In this document: piece by piece, positions 17,636 to 25,347 of the stretch
Numbering within the stretch: the first letter of the stretch is position 1
Layout of the letters: each line of letters begins with the position of its first letter
Source of the DNA: a virus
IMG/VR virus record: IMGVR_UViG_3300033273_000374
Location: 126,001-190,000 of that record
Length of the DNA stretch: 64,000 nucleotides
Direction: 5' to 3' (one strand)
The notes under the pieces: model-generated
The model's database searches: none
What the model was told of the DNA's origin: nothing
Seen by the model: the letters and a program-made list of their open reading frames with translations, nothing else
Translations under genes and position numbers: made by a program

Positions 17636-17893
17636 CTATTTTAGTAAAACAAACACTGTGCTGCTGAGTGCTACAGCAAGTGCACCTATGATGGCTGTGG
17701 CCCAGCCTAGCAGTTGACGATTACGGAACTGGTCATTCTTTACAACCGCAGTTCTAATTTCTGCAATATCGTTGTCCTGCTTGGCCATATGTTCAATGAT
17801 ACGATCAAGTTTGTTATGCAATTGGTTGTACCTTTCTCCACACAATTCAACGTGTGCTTCAAGGCTCTCTTTTTCAATATCGGTTGTTGACAT
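17636..17893 (-). CDS. Coiled-coil protein with C-terminal membrane anchor (XhlA/holin-like)
   Basis: The 85-residue protein has a helical N-terminal 60 residues (YNQLHNKLDRIIEHMAKQD) and one C-terminal transmembrane helix (GWATAIIGALAVALSSTVFV). This coiled-coil plus tail-anchor layout is typical of XhlA-like haemolysin/holin accessory proteins. GGTGGA precedes the ATG. A lysis role is possible, but no endolysin is nearby to support it. Confidence 0.5.
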   Translation of the reverse strand: MSTTDIEKESLEAHVELCGERYNQLHNKLDRIIEHMAKQDNDIAEIRTAVVKNDQFRNRQLLGWATAIIGALAVALSSTVFVLLK

Positions 17894-17988
17894 AAGTCCA
17901 CCCTACTGGTTCGTATAATTGACGCTTGAGTGTTTTATATGTGCCTGTGTATTGCCTAGTGTGTGCCTTGTAGCATCACTATTATTTA

Positions 17989-18429
17989 TTAGGAAGTGAC
18001 CCGCATTATAAATGTGTTTTTATTTTCGCCATGTGTGGCAAACACACTGGGTTCCATGATACAGTTCTCATCTAGACCGCTGATTGCAGGTGTGTTGTGT
18101 AGTGCATCTGCCAAGAACCGTGCATTTTCTCCTAGCACACCATCTTGTTCTACACCAAATTGCCATAGCCATATGTTGTGATCAACGTTGAAAAGTTCTC
18201 TAATTACCCTGTGCTTTTCGCCAAATTTATCACTATACCTTTTGTGTATTTTGTCAATTGACCCTGTGATAGGATCTTGAATACTGTGTGGTTGTGTGTA
18301 CAAACCTACAGTCTGTACCAGTGTGTCGTAGTTTCGCTGTTGATTGCGACTTTTGCCTGCTGCACGATATTCGTTGGTGCGTGTAATATCTACCAATGTC
18401 AACAGAGCGTAAAACTCTTTAAATTCCAT
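17989..18429 (-). CDS. Hypothetical protein
   Basis: The 146-residue protein starts MEFKEFYALLTLVDITRTNE and has regular helices and strands (NIWLWQFGVEQDGVLGENARFL, ENKNTFIMRVTS). It overlaps the next gene upstream by 11 bases. About 95 bases without a gene separate it from the XhlA-like gene; that gap holds only an AATAAATA octamer near its right end. No family recognised. Confidence 0.5.
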   Translation of the reverse strand: MEFKEFYALLTLVDITRTNEYRAAGKSRNQQRNYDTLVQTVGLYTQPHSIQDPITGSIDKIHKRYSDKFGEKHRVIRELFNVDHNIWLWQFGVEQDGVLGENARFLADALHNTPAISGLDENCIMEPSVFATHGENKNTFIMRVTS

Positions 18430-18829
18430 GCAACGGATCCTCGTCTCTCAAATACAAGCCCAATTCAATCAATGCACTTTGATTCTTGCATTCTATACAA
18501 TCAACACTATTATACGACATAAACCGCAAACACTGCAACCTATTTGTGCCCATGTACACACCCCAAATCATACCATCCTCGTTCACCACAGGAGGATTGA
18601 TGTGTGGCCACATTTCGTGTGCGCCTTTGCGTTTGTAGAAACTTGTATTCCACCAGTCCGGTGTACATTTATAATATAGTAGTGGATACCATAATCCATC
18701 ATCCATTATACGTGGTAAGTCACGCCAATACCAACGGTTGTCATTGTGCCAACTCATTGGCGATAGTTGTGATAGTTCTACACTGTGTATTCCAGGATGA
18801 TCTTGCCATAGGCTTTTACAATGTGTCAT
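18419..18829 (-). CDS. Hypothetical protein
   Basis: From ATG 18829 the product is 136 residues, rich in Trp, His and Tyr (DNRWYWRDLPRIMDDGLWYP; THCKSLWQDHPG). A longer frame reaches 18874 but would start inside the terminator hairpin, so the internal start is preferred although its ribosome-binding site is weak. No family recognised. Confidence 0.45.
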   Translation of the reverse strand: MTHCKSLWQDHPGIHSVELSQLSPMSWHNDNRWYWRDLPRIMDDGLWYPLLYYKCTPDWWNTSFYKRKGAHEMWPHINPPVVNEDGMIWGVYMGTNRLQCLRFMSYNSVDCIECKNQSALIELGLYLRDEDPLHGI

Positions 18830-18850
18830 TATGTGTGTATTTAATTCATA

Positions 18851-18883
18851 AAAAAAAGCGGTGCTAAAAAACACCGCTTTTTG
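18851..18883 (-). terminator. Intrinsic terminator after structural gene pair
   Basis: AAAGCGGTG pairs with CACCGCTTT around an eight-base loop, and the minus strand then runs into a T tract. It follows the stop of 18904-19293 and likely ends the transcript of the two paralogous structural genes. Confidence 0.85.
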
Positions 18884-18903
18884 TTTAGTAATAGTAAAGT
18901 GTA

Positions 18904-19293
18904 TTAGACGATTGCGTCTGCCAATGCACTTGTTGGACCACCTTGCTCAACTGTTGCTGAACTAAGGTCGATGCTGTCAACTGTGCCTAGTGCTCGTACT
19001 GCTGCTTGAATAACAGTTGAAGCTGCAAAGTTGCCTACTGCTGTGTCTGTTGTAAGACGCTCAATGCCTACGATTTGACGTGTGTCTGAATCGTATAGTG
19101 GGCCTAGGTATACGATTGTACCAAATGTACCTAGTAATGAGTAAACCTGTGCAAGTGTGCTTGCTGGGCCTGTCTTTCCACTTACGTCTGCTAGATAATC
19201 AATTTCGAGGTATGTAATGTCTTCTGCACCTGCTCCCATTGAAACTGGGAAAGTAGGTGTTGATGTTGGGTGTACTCTTGTTAAGTCAGCCAT
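18904..19293 (-). CDS. Small virion structural protein, paralogue 1
   Basis: The 129-residue protein starts MADLTRVHPTSTPTFPVSMG and contains QIVGIERLTTDTAVGN, then QAAVRALGTVDSIDLSSA. It resembles the neighbouring 139-residue protein in length, start and the pattern (A)-x-R-x-L-(x)n-(D/S)-LSS. The gene is 21 bases from its partner, and a strong terminator follows, as expected for abundant virion proteins. A capsid-decoration or fibre role is inferred. Confidence 0.6.
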   Translation of the reverse strand: MADLTRVHPTSTPTFPVSMGAGAEDITYLEIDYLADVSGKTGPASTLAQVYSLLGTFGTIVYLGPLYDSDTRQIVGIERLTTDTAVGNFAASTVIQAAVRALGTVDSIDLSSATVEQGGPTSALADAIV

Positions 19294-19314
19294 TTTTCTA
19301 TTCCTTCTCTATTA

Positions 19315-19734
19315 TTATACTAGCTCGAAGCCAGGATCTGTTACATCGCTGCCACTGCAGTCGAGGTTGTTACCGCCAGCTGCTGTTAGTGTGCGAATTG
19401 CTGTTTGTAGTGAACTTGCTGTGTAAGCACCAGCTGGGTATAGAGCAACACTGATTTGACCACTTGTGTCACCTTCAACTTGGTACATTTCAATGTTTGC
19501 ACCACCGTTTGTGATTTTGTCAAAAATTGCTACTACACCTTCTGCTGCGTCTAGCTCGTTGCGTAGATCTTCTACGTTACCTGACACGTCTTTGATTATG
19601 ATCTTAAAGAAGTCAAGTTGTGGTCCGTTTAGGATCACTGTTTCGTCTGCTGCGATAGCGCCGCTGCCTGATGCGCCACGGTCTTGGTTAACAACACCAA
19701 ATGCTGAACCATGTGTACGGGTAATTTCCGCCAT
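19315..19734 (-). CDS. Small virion structural protein, paralogue 2
   Basis: The 139-residue protein starts MAEITRTHGSAFGVVNQDRG, is Gly/Ala/Asp-rich and ends SSLQTAIRTLTAAGG then GSDVTDPGFELV. It pairs with the next gene as a likely duplication. A CATAAATA octamer lies 45 bases upstream, and GGAGAAAGAAA is the ribosome-binding site. Late, high-level expression is likely. The precise virion location is unknown. Confidence 0.6.
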   Translation of the reverse strand: MAEITRTHGSAFGVVNQDRGASGSGAIAADETVILNGPQLDFFKIIIKDVSGNVEDLRNELDAAEGVVAIFDKITNGGANIEMYQVEGDTSGQISVALYPAGAYTASSLQTAIRTLTAAGGNNLDCSGSDVTDPGFELV

Positions 19735-19779
19735 TTTCTTTCTCCAAATGTGTGCAAATGCTTTGCATCTGCTTACATT

Positions 19780-19787
19780 TATTTATG
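19780..19787 (-). promoter_or_regulatory. Late-promoter-like octamer before structural pair
   Basis: CATAAATA on the minus strand, 45 bases before the ATG at 19734, with GGAGAAAG as ribosome-binding site in between. Confidence 0.55.
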
Positions 19788-19792
19788 ACAGT

Positions 19793-20479
19793 TTATAGGA
19801 ATTTTCGTCCAAATGCGTAACCAGCACCAAATGCTGCTGCTGCTTTTGCCACAGTTTTTACTGCACTTTTTGCAATACTGTCGCCTTTTGGACCACCACT
19901 AACTAGTCCTTGTGACACTGTTGCTGCAGCATATGGACGGAACATGTCGCTGCGGAATTTTTGGTCATGACGATTTGCATTTATCATGCGTTGAGCAACT
20001 GCTTTGCGTTCGTTGTCAGAAGCACTACCATAGTCCTGTGCAATGCGACGTGCATTTTTTAGCAGACCATTGCGAATTTGTAAATTGCGTTGCATGCTCA
20101 ACAACATCTCTCTGTCTTGTGCCTTGTTTATTTTACCGCTGGCTACCTGACGCAAATAACGTTTGAACTTGAGTTCATCCAAATACACATTGCCTGAACT
20201 TGTAAGTTTATCACCAAATTTGCTTTGATTTGTGAGTATTGCTGCAAGATTGTGCAAGTCTGTTGCACCTGTGCGCACATTTGAGAAGGTTTGATACTGC
20301 AGTGTTTTTTTTGCATAGGCTGCTGCAGCCTCGGGGTTTTCATAACGCATCTGTTGCAACATCAGCATGTGCTCAAAGAATGTGTTGGCAATGTCATACT
20401 CACTGTAACCAGTGGCATCTTTTGGATTTCGCAAGTATCTTGCTTCAGTGAGCTCTTCTCTTATAAACTCAAATGCCAT
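19793..20479 (-). CDS. Structural-block protein with hydrophobic Gly/Ala-rich C-terminus
   Basis: Starting at MAFEFIREELTEARYLRNP (ATG overlapping the previous stop as TAATG) the product is 228 residues. The N-terminal LTEARYLRNPK and helical middle (LKFKRYLRQVASGKINKAQD) are followed by a C-terminal Ala/Gly-rich hydrophobic end (AKAAAAFGAGYAFGRKFL) that could insert in a membrane. Function is unknown; it belongs to the assembly block. Confidence 0.5.
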   Translation of the reverse strand: MAFEFIREELTEARYLRNPKDATGYSEYDIANTFFEHMLMLQQMRYENPEAAAAYAKKTLQYQTFSNVRTGATDLHNLAAILTNQSKFGDKLTSSGNVYLDELKFKRYLRQVASGKINKAQDREMLLSMQRNLQIRNGLLKNARRIAQDYGSASDNERKAVAQRMINANRHDQKFRSDMFRPYAAATVSQGLVSGGPKGDSIAKSAVKTVAKAAAAFGAGYAFGRKFL

Positions 20480-21726
20480 TACCATTCCTTCTTTATGACA
20501 AAGTTATTGCGGTTGAATTCAAGTCTATCATTAAACTTTACTGCACCGCCTGCTTTGCCAACTGCTACATAACCTTCAGGATTTGTAACTTCATATCCTT
20601 GGTCAGTCTTTACAAATGTTCCCATTCCTTCAACTGTATTTAACTTCTTGATCAGCATCAATTTCAAATTGTTTATTTGTTTATACACAGTGAGTATGCT
20701 GAACAGTGTGTCTTTGTTTTCTGCAAACGAATCTTGCATGTCTTGTATTCTTTGCAATCTTGCTTGTGCTGCAGGTGACTCTTCTCCACCTTTTAACTTT
20801 GAAATTTCGCCTCGCATTTTGTTTGCAAAAAAGTCTTGTAGTCCACGCAAAAATGTGTTACTGTCTCCAACACTTTGATTTTTTCTAACAAGATTGTTTA
20901 TGTAAGGCTGGACAAACTTTTTAAAGTCTGCTTGTTGTGTAACTTTATCAAACTCAGCTTTATTTGTATTAGCCAGTGTGCTGGTAATTTGTTTTATACC
21001 ACGCTGTATGATGCTGTTTTGTTTGTCACTGAGTGTGGCACTGCCTGTTACATCTTTGTAAAATGCATCATCTACCCAAACACTTGGTGTTTTCTTAAAG
21101 CCTTTTACAGCAACACCAAAACTGCTCTTCATGTCTGCAATAGTTTCACCTTCGTATGCAGTGTGGAATATAATGCCGAGGTTGGCAGCACTCATGCGTT
21201 TTGCAACATCGCTGTCTGCAGGCACTGCATATGTAATGGTGTTTGGACGGAATGTCAAGTATTCTACACCATCAATGGTTTCGTTTTTCAAACTGTCTTT
21301 GGTGAACATCATGTCGCCCTGCACAACACCCTCAATGCCCAGTTTGCTTAATTCGTCTAAACACAAGTGCAGTTTGTCCTTGACTGGGCTCTCGCCATAT
21401 ACATCATCAATCTCTTCGTGTGTGCGTCCTAGTTTGGGTGTTGCACCAAACACACTTTTTGTGCCTACAAAAAACTTACCGCTTTCTGGATCTGTGCCAC
21501 ACACAATAGCAGGTGCACCATCCCATTTAACAGTGACTTGCTGGCTACGGTCCCCACCTTGAGCCAGCATGCCACGCACACCTTCTAGGTATGCCAGTGC
21601 TTCACGAGCACCTGTGTAACCATCATCCAACACTAAATCTTCAAGATGTGTCATATGCACATTCTTGCCTGCTTTGCTTTCTATCAGCATCCAATCTCTT
21701 AGTGTGGTAATTTCTTGTAATAACAT
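20479..21726 (-). CDS. Ligase-fold phage protein (DUF6267-like)
   Basis: The 415-residue protein has QQVTVKWDGAPAIVCGTDP near residues 62-80. KWDG matches motif I (KxDG) of the ATP-dependent ligase/capping nucleotidyltransferase superfamily. EGVVQGDMMF and LGIIFHTAYEGET could be motifs III and IIIa. I associate this protein with the DUF6267 group of T4-like marine phages. The C-terminal third is helical. A covalent nucleotidyl activity is possible but untested; the neighbours are structural genes. Confidence 0.6.
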   Translation of the reverse strand: MLLQEITTLRDWMLIESKAGKNVHMTHLEDLVLDDGYTGAREALAYLEGVRGMLAQGGDRSQQVTVKWDGAPAIVCGTDPESGKFFVGTKSVFGATPKLGRTHEEIDDVYGESPVKDKLHLCLDELSKLGIEGVVQGDMMFTKDSLKNETIDGVEYLTFRPNTITYAVPADSDVAKRMSAANLGIIFHTAYEGETIADMKSSFGVAVKGFKKTPSVWVDDAFYKDVTGSATLSDKQNSIIQRGIKQITSTLANTNKAEFDKVTQQADFKKFVQPYINNLVRKNQSVGDSNTFLRGLQDFFANKMRGEISKLKGGEESPAAQARLQRIQDMQDSFAENKDTLFSILTVYKQINNLKLMLIKKLNTVEGMGTFVKTDQGYEVTNPEGYVAVGKAGGAVKFNDRLEFNRNNFVIKKEW

Positions 21727-22502
21727 TATGCAGTCTTTTCTAGTTGTGCTACAACCGCTGCTTTTAATTTAGCATCTGCATTGATAGTTTTAAGAAGTTT
21801 TGCAACTTTAGGGCTTGCTTGTGCAGGTGCTTGTGCTTGTGCTGCTGGTTGCGCACCGGCTGCTGCAGGCTTGTCTATGCTTTGTATTGCTTTCTTGTCA
21901 ACTGCAAATATAGCACTACCAATTTTTAATTGTATTTGCTCATCGCCTTGTGCATCTTTTGTGTTGAGTGTAGCAGCATCTTTGTTTACCACTGCTTGTT
22001 TCTTTTCGCCTTTGGCATTTATGTATGTAACAGTGTCACCCACTTTAGGATCAATTGCAGGACCACTAGTGGCTACACCTGCTGCTGTTGGTTCATTGGG
22101 TTTGGGTTGTGCGCCTGCGGCAGCCGCTGCGGCTGTTCCAGCGCCTTTGTCTCCTCTGTTTACAGTTTTATAAATTGTTTCTTGGTATTTGGCTTTGATT
22201 GCACCTGTGATATAAGCATCCAGTGCTTTAGAATCATCTGGATTGCCTGTGAATGGTGGTTCATTATTTTTTGGATCAGCAAAATCTACCACTTTGTTTG
22301 TTACGTCTGTGATCAGTGCTGGTGCTTCTTTAGCATACACATCTGCGCCACGAGCCTTTAGTTGTGCCATTGCTTTTGTAACATCAGCTTTGACACCTTT
22401 GAGCACTGCAGGAACCTGCTTTAATTTTTGGTTATACTCACGGTCAAGTTTCCGAGTCGCTACATCCACATCTGCTTCTAAAATTATTTGTGAAATTTTC
22501 AT
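21726..22502 (-). CDS. Structural-block protein with SH3/KOW-like C-terminal module
   Basis: The 258-residue protein has a helical N-terminal half (VDVATRKLDREYNQKLKQVP), an Ala/Gly/Pro-rich linker (GAGTAAAAAAGAQPKPNEP), a small beta module (VGDTVTYINAKGEKKQAVV; IQLKIGSAIFAVDKKAI), a second Ala/Gln linker and a helical end. The GDTV(T)YxNxKGEKK pattern resembles SH3/KOW-like barrels. It is coupled to both neighbours. The role is unknown. Confidence 0.5.
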   Translation of the reverse strand: MKISQIILEADVDVATRKLDREYNQKLKQVPAVLKGVKADVTKAMAQLKARGADVYAKEAPALITDVTNKVVDFADPKNNEPPFTGNPDDSKALDAYITGAIKAKYQETIYKTVNRGDKGAGTAAAAAAGAQPKPNEPTAAGVATSGPAIDPKVGDTVTYINAKGEKKQAVVNKDAATLNTKDAQGDEQIQLKIGSAIFAVDKKAIQSIDKPAAAGAQPAAQAQAPAQASPKVAKLLKTINADAKLKAAVVAQLEKTA

Positions 22503-22747
22503 TTTGACTCACCTAATTTTTGTGCGCCACGCTTAAACTTTTTGGTATCACGTCCTCTGATGCTGTTGATAAGTCTGCGTTCTAAGTCGCCAGCAACTGC
22601 TTCGTCGTAGTGTTCATAAAACTCGTCAATTAAATTAATAGCACTTTCAATGATTTGACTACCACGTGATTCAAATACATGCTGTCTATCACGCTCGTGT
22701 ATCATGTTATTAAGTTCATTTAAAATACTGCGAGTTTGTTTTTTCAT
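22499..22747 (-). CDS. Small helical protein
   Basis: The 82-residue protein is highly helical and charged (SILNELNNMIHERDRQHVFE; DLERRLINSIRGRDTKKFKRG). It opens the minus-strand structural block, with a GATAAATA octamer 22 bases upstream and AGGTA before its ATG. No family recognised. Confidence 0.5.
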   Translation of the reverse strand: MKKQTRSILNELNNMIHERDRQHVFESRGSQIIESAINLIDEFYEHYDEAVAGDLERRLINSIRGRDTKKFKRGAQKLGESK

Positions 22748-22768
22748 TACCTAGCACCCGATTTAATT

Positions 22769-22776
22769 TATTTATC
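22769..22776 (-). promoter_or_regulatory. Late-promoter-like octamer
   Basis: GATAAATA on the minus strand upstream of the gene at 22747. It lies in the divergent gap between the structural block and the lipase gene. Confidence 0.45.
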
Positions 22777-22807
22777 GTTAAATACAGTATACTTGGAGGA
22801 GTAGGAG

Positions 22808-23539
22808 ATGTCAATACAAGATAACCCTGGCGGCCATTTCGCTGAATTGGCCCGTATAGCATACATGACAGAAAAAGAAAGTAGACCTATTGCTAAAAAG
22901 ATGGGATATAAGAAAACAAAACTCATCGATCAAAACGGTGCAGAGTGTCTTTTTTTAGAAAATGACGACACACTGGTGTTAGCATTCCGTGGAACAGAGC
23001 CCAAAGAGTTCTCAGATATTAAAGCAGATCTCAAAGCATGGAAGCGTAAAAGTAAAACCTGGGGCATGGTCCACGCAGGTTTTTATGAATATCTCAATAA
23101 AATTTGGGAAAGTGTGTTAAGACACATCAACTACGGCGACAGAGAAACAAAAAAATTGTATATTTGTGGACACAGTCTTGGTGGTGCAATGGCCACACTT
23201 GCTGCAAGTCGTTTGCAAGATCGTGTGATAGGATGTTACACCTATGGATCGCCACGTGTGGGTGGTCGTGTTTGGCGTAGCAAATGCACATTTGAACATC
23301 ACAGATACGTCAACAACAATGACATTGTGCCACGTGTTCCATTTTGGATTATGGGTTTTAGACACTATGGCGAATTACACTATATCAATCATTATGGTAA
23401 TATTCGTAAACTCACAGCCTGGCAGAAGTGTAAAGATCAATGGCGTGGACGATTGAGAGCATGGCAAAAGCGTGAGTTCTTTGATGGTGCTCGAGATCAC
23501 AGCATGGTTCAATACAGTAAAAAAATTAACAAGAGTTGA
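22808..23539 (+). CDS. Class 3 lipase-family hydrolase
   Basis: The 243-residue protein has LVLAFRGTEPKEFSDIKADL (oxyanion loop region) and the nucleophile elbow ICGHSLGGAMATLAASRL (GHSLGG), then CYTYGSPRVGG and NNNDIVPRVPF supplying the Asp, with HY.NHYG or RDHSMVQY as candidate catalytic His. This is the alpha/beta-hydrolase order of class 3 lipases. No signal peptide is seen, so it acts in the cytoplasm or is freed at lysis. GGAGGAGTAGGAG precedes the ATG, an unusually strong ribosome-binding region. A role in membrane-lipid breakdown is inferred. Confidence 0.85.
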   Translation: MSIQDNPGGHFAELARIAYMTEKESRPIAKKMGYKKTKLIDQNGAECLFLENDDTLVLAFRGTEPKEFSDIKADLKAWKRKSKTWGMVHAGFYEYLNKIWESVLRHINYGDRETKKLYICGHSLGGAMATLAASRLQDRVIGCYTYGSPRVGGRVWRSKCTFEHHRYVNNNDIVPRVPFWIMGFRHYGELHYINHYGNIRKLTAWQKCKDQWRGRLRAWQKREFFDGARDHSMVQYSKKINKS

Positions 23540-23547
23540 CCAAAAAT

Positions 23548-23639
23548 CTTGTTTGCCTAGTTTTGCTGTACTAAATACACTGTCATTTCAATGACACCAG
23601 GCACAAATAAAACATACTATAGGCATTTAGGCAAACAAG
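23548..23639 (+). promoter_or_regulatory. Long inverted repeat in leader of DnaE-like gene
   Basis: CTTGTTTGCCTA (23548-23559) and TAGGCAAACAAG (23628-23639) are perfect 12-base inverted arms flanking a 68-base loop that holds a second hairpin, TGTCAT-ttca-ATGACA at 23581-23596. The 3' arm ends directly at AGGCAGC-ATG, so pairing would partly mask the ribosome-binding site. A possible sigma70 promoter (ATGACA, 18 bases, TACTAT) overlaps it. Confidence 0.55.
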
Positions 23640-23646
23640 AGGCAGC

Positions 23647-25347
23647 ATGAAGTTACCAAACGATGCAGAGGCACAACTAAATCGATTACTAGGCGCATTC
23701 ATAAGGCAAATACCAGAGGCACCCGAATATCGAGAGAGACTGGTCGAAGAACTTGAGATCATACTCAAATTACGCTTCACCGATTACTTCCTAACAATTT
23801 GCGATGTACTGACGCTAACCGCGGACATTCCCCACATGACCAGAGGTTCAGCAGGGTCAAGTCTTGTGTGTTACCTATTAGGTATCACTGATGTGGATCC
23901 CATAAGATGGCAAATACCGGTTGCACGTTTCCTAAATCCTTTGAGGGATGACTTGCCAGATGTGGACATAGACTTTCCGCATTGGCAACAGGATACTGTG
24001 ATGCAAAGAGTATTTGCGAAATGGCCTGGTCGCAGTGCAAGAATCAGTAACTATGTGCTATACAAGGAGCGCAGTGCCCGTAGAGAAGCGGCACGCCGTC
24101 TTGGCGCATCTGGCAAACTCCCTCGCAATTTTAAGTATGAAGATTATGACATCGATAAGGAAGAGGCAATGAGGCTCGAAAAGAAACTACTAGGCAAAAA
24201 AAGATCAATATCAAAACACTGTGGTGGCATTGTGATACTAAAACACAAGGTGCCAAAAAGTCTAATCAACCAAGACAATCAGTTGATGCTGGACAAAAGA
24301 GAAGTAGAAGATTTAGAACATCTAAAAATAGACATACTGGCCAACAGAGGGTTGAGCCAACTGTTAGAAATAGACAGTGACACACCACTGGAAGCATATC
24401 CAGAACAAGATTTTGAAACATCACAACTGTTGTGTAGAGGTGATGTGCTAGGCGTAACGCAGGCTGAGTCCCCGGCCATGCGACGCCTGTTCCAAGCAAT
24501 ACAACCACAATCAAAAGCAGATTGTGTGTTTGCCACAGCACTGATTCGTCCTGTGGCCACAACAGGAAGACAAAAGGCAGCATTTTTTCAAGACTGGACA
24601 GAAAGCGCACTAGAAGATACCATAGTGTATGAAGATGATGCCATACACAAAATAGCAAACCTAATTGGTTGCGACATGTATGAAGCAGACATGTATCGTC
24701 GTGCATTTGCAAAACGTGACGAAGAACGTGTGATGGAATTTATGGGCAAGATGGGAGAATGTGAAGACAAAGAACAGATTATCCAAGAACTGTATGGCTT
24801 GGGTAACTTTGGGTTGTGTAGAGCACATGCTGTGAATCTTGGAAGGCTGATTTGGGCATTAGCATATCAAAAAGCACACAACCCAAAGGATTTTTGGCGT
24901 GCTGCACTCAAACACTGTGTGGGATCATACAGACGTTGGGTACACAAAACGGAAGCAAAGAATGCGGGGTGGGATCTACGTGAACTGGGTTATGAGAATG
25001 GCATCACCAGCACACCACAAGCACAGTATCGCAAACATGGTTATTGGACACAACCTGACTTTATGCCTGGTATGTTTATACAAGAAACTTGGGGCGATAG
25101 AGTAAACTTTGCAGGACTCATAGCCAATGGCAGAACATTCCGTGGTGAAAGTGGACGCTATGTTACATTTGTTACTGCAGGCATTGCCAATGGCGAGTAT
25201 GTGGACATCACAGTCAAACGTCCGTTCTCACACAAGGATCATGATGTTATTGTGGGTTCAGGTAAGATACGCATAAGCAACGGTGCACGTTACATTGAGT
25301 GTTATGATGCACAAGGTCATAGATTAGAAAAATATTTGTCAAATTGA
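23647..25347 (+). CDS. DnaE/PolC-like DNA polymerase core lacking PHP domain
   Basis: The 566-residue protein has the palm and fingers of bacterial Pol III alpha: TRGSAGSSLVCYLLGITDVDP (residues 65-85), PDVDIDF with Asp105 and Asp107 matching the catalytic pair, and HLKIDILANRG with Asp229 as the third Asp. Fingers motifs follow: GVTQAESPAMRRLF, ALIRPVATTGRQ, YEADMYRRAFAKRD, LGNFGLCRAHAVNLGRLIWA. The usual N-terminal PHP domain is absent and the tail is short, so it is about half normal size. It could be a repair or accessory polymerase, or a regulator. Plus-strand, with a structured leader. Confidence 0.75.
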   Translation: MKLPNDAEAQLNRLLGAFIRQIPEAPEYRERLVEELEIILKLRFTDYFLTICDVLTLTADIPHMTRGSAGSSLVCYLLGITDVDPIRWQIPVARFLNPLRDDLPDVDIDFPHWQQDTVMQRVFAKWPGRSARISNYVLYKERSARREAARRLGASGKLPRNFKYEDYDIDKEEAMRLEKKLLGKKRSISKHCGGIVILKHKVPKSLINQDNQLMLDKREVEDLEHLKIDILANRGLSQLLEIDSDTPLEAYPEQDFETSQLLCRGDVLGVTQAESPAMRRLFQAIQPQSKADCVFATALIRPVATTGRQKAAFFQDWTESALEDTIVYEDDAIHKIANLIGCDMYEADMYRRAFAKRDEERVMEFMGKMGECEDKEQIIQELYGLGNFGLCRAHAVNLGRLIWALAYQKAHNPKDFWRAALKHCVGSYRRWVHKTEAKNAGWDLRELGYENGITSTPQAQYRKHGYWTQPDFMPGMFIQETWGDRVNFAGLIANGRTFRGESGRYVTFVTAGIANGEYVDITVKRPFSHKDHDVIVGSGKIRISNGARYIECYDAQGHRLEKYLSN

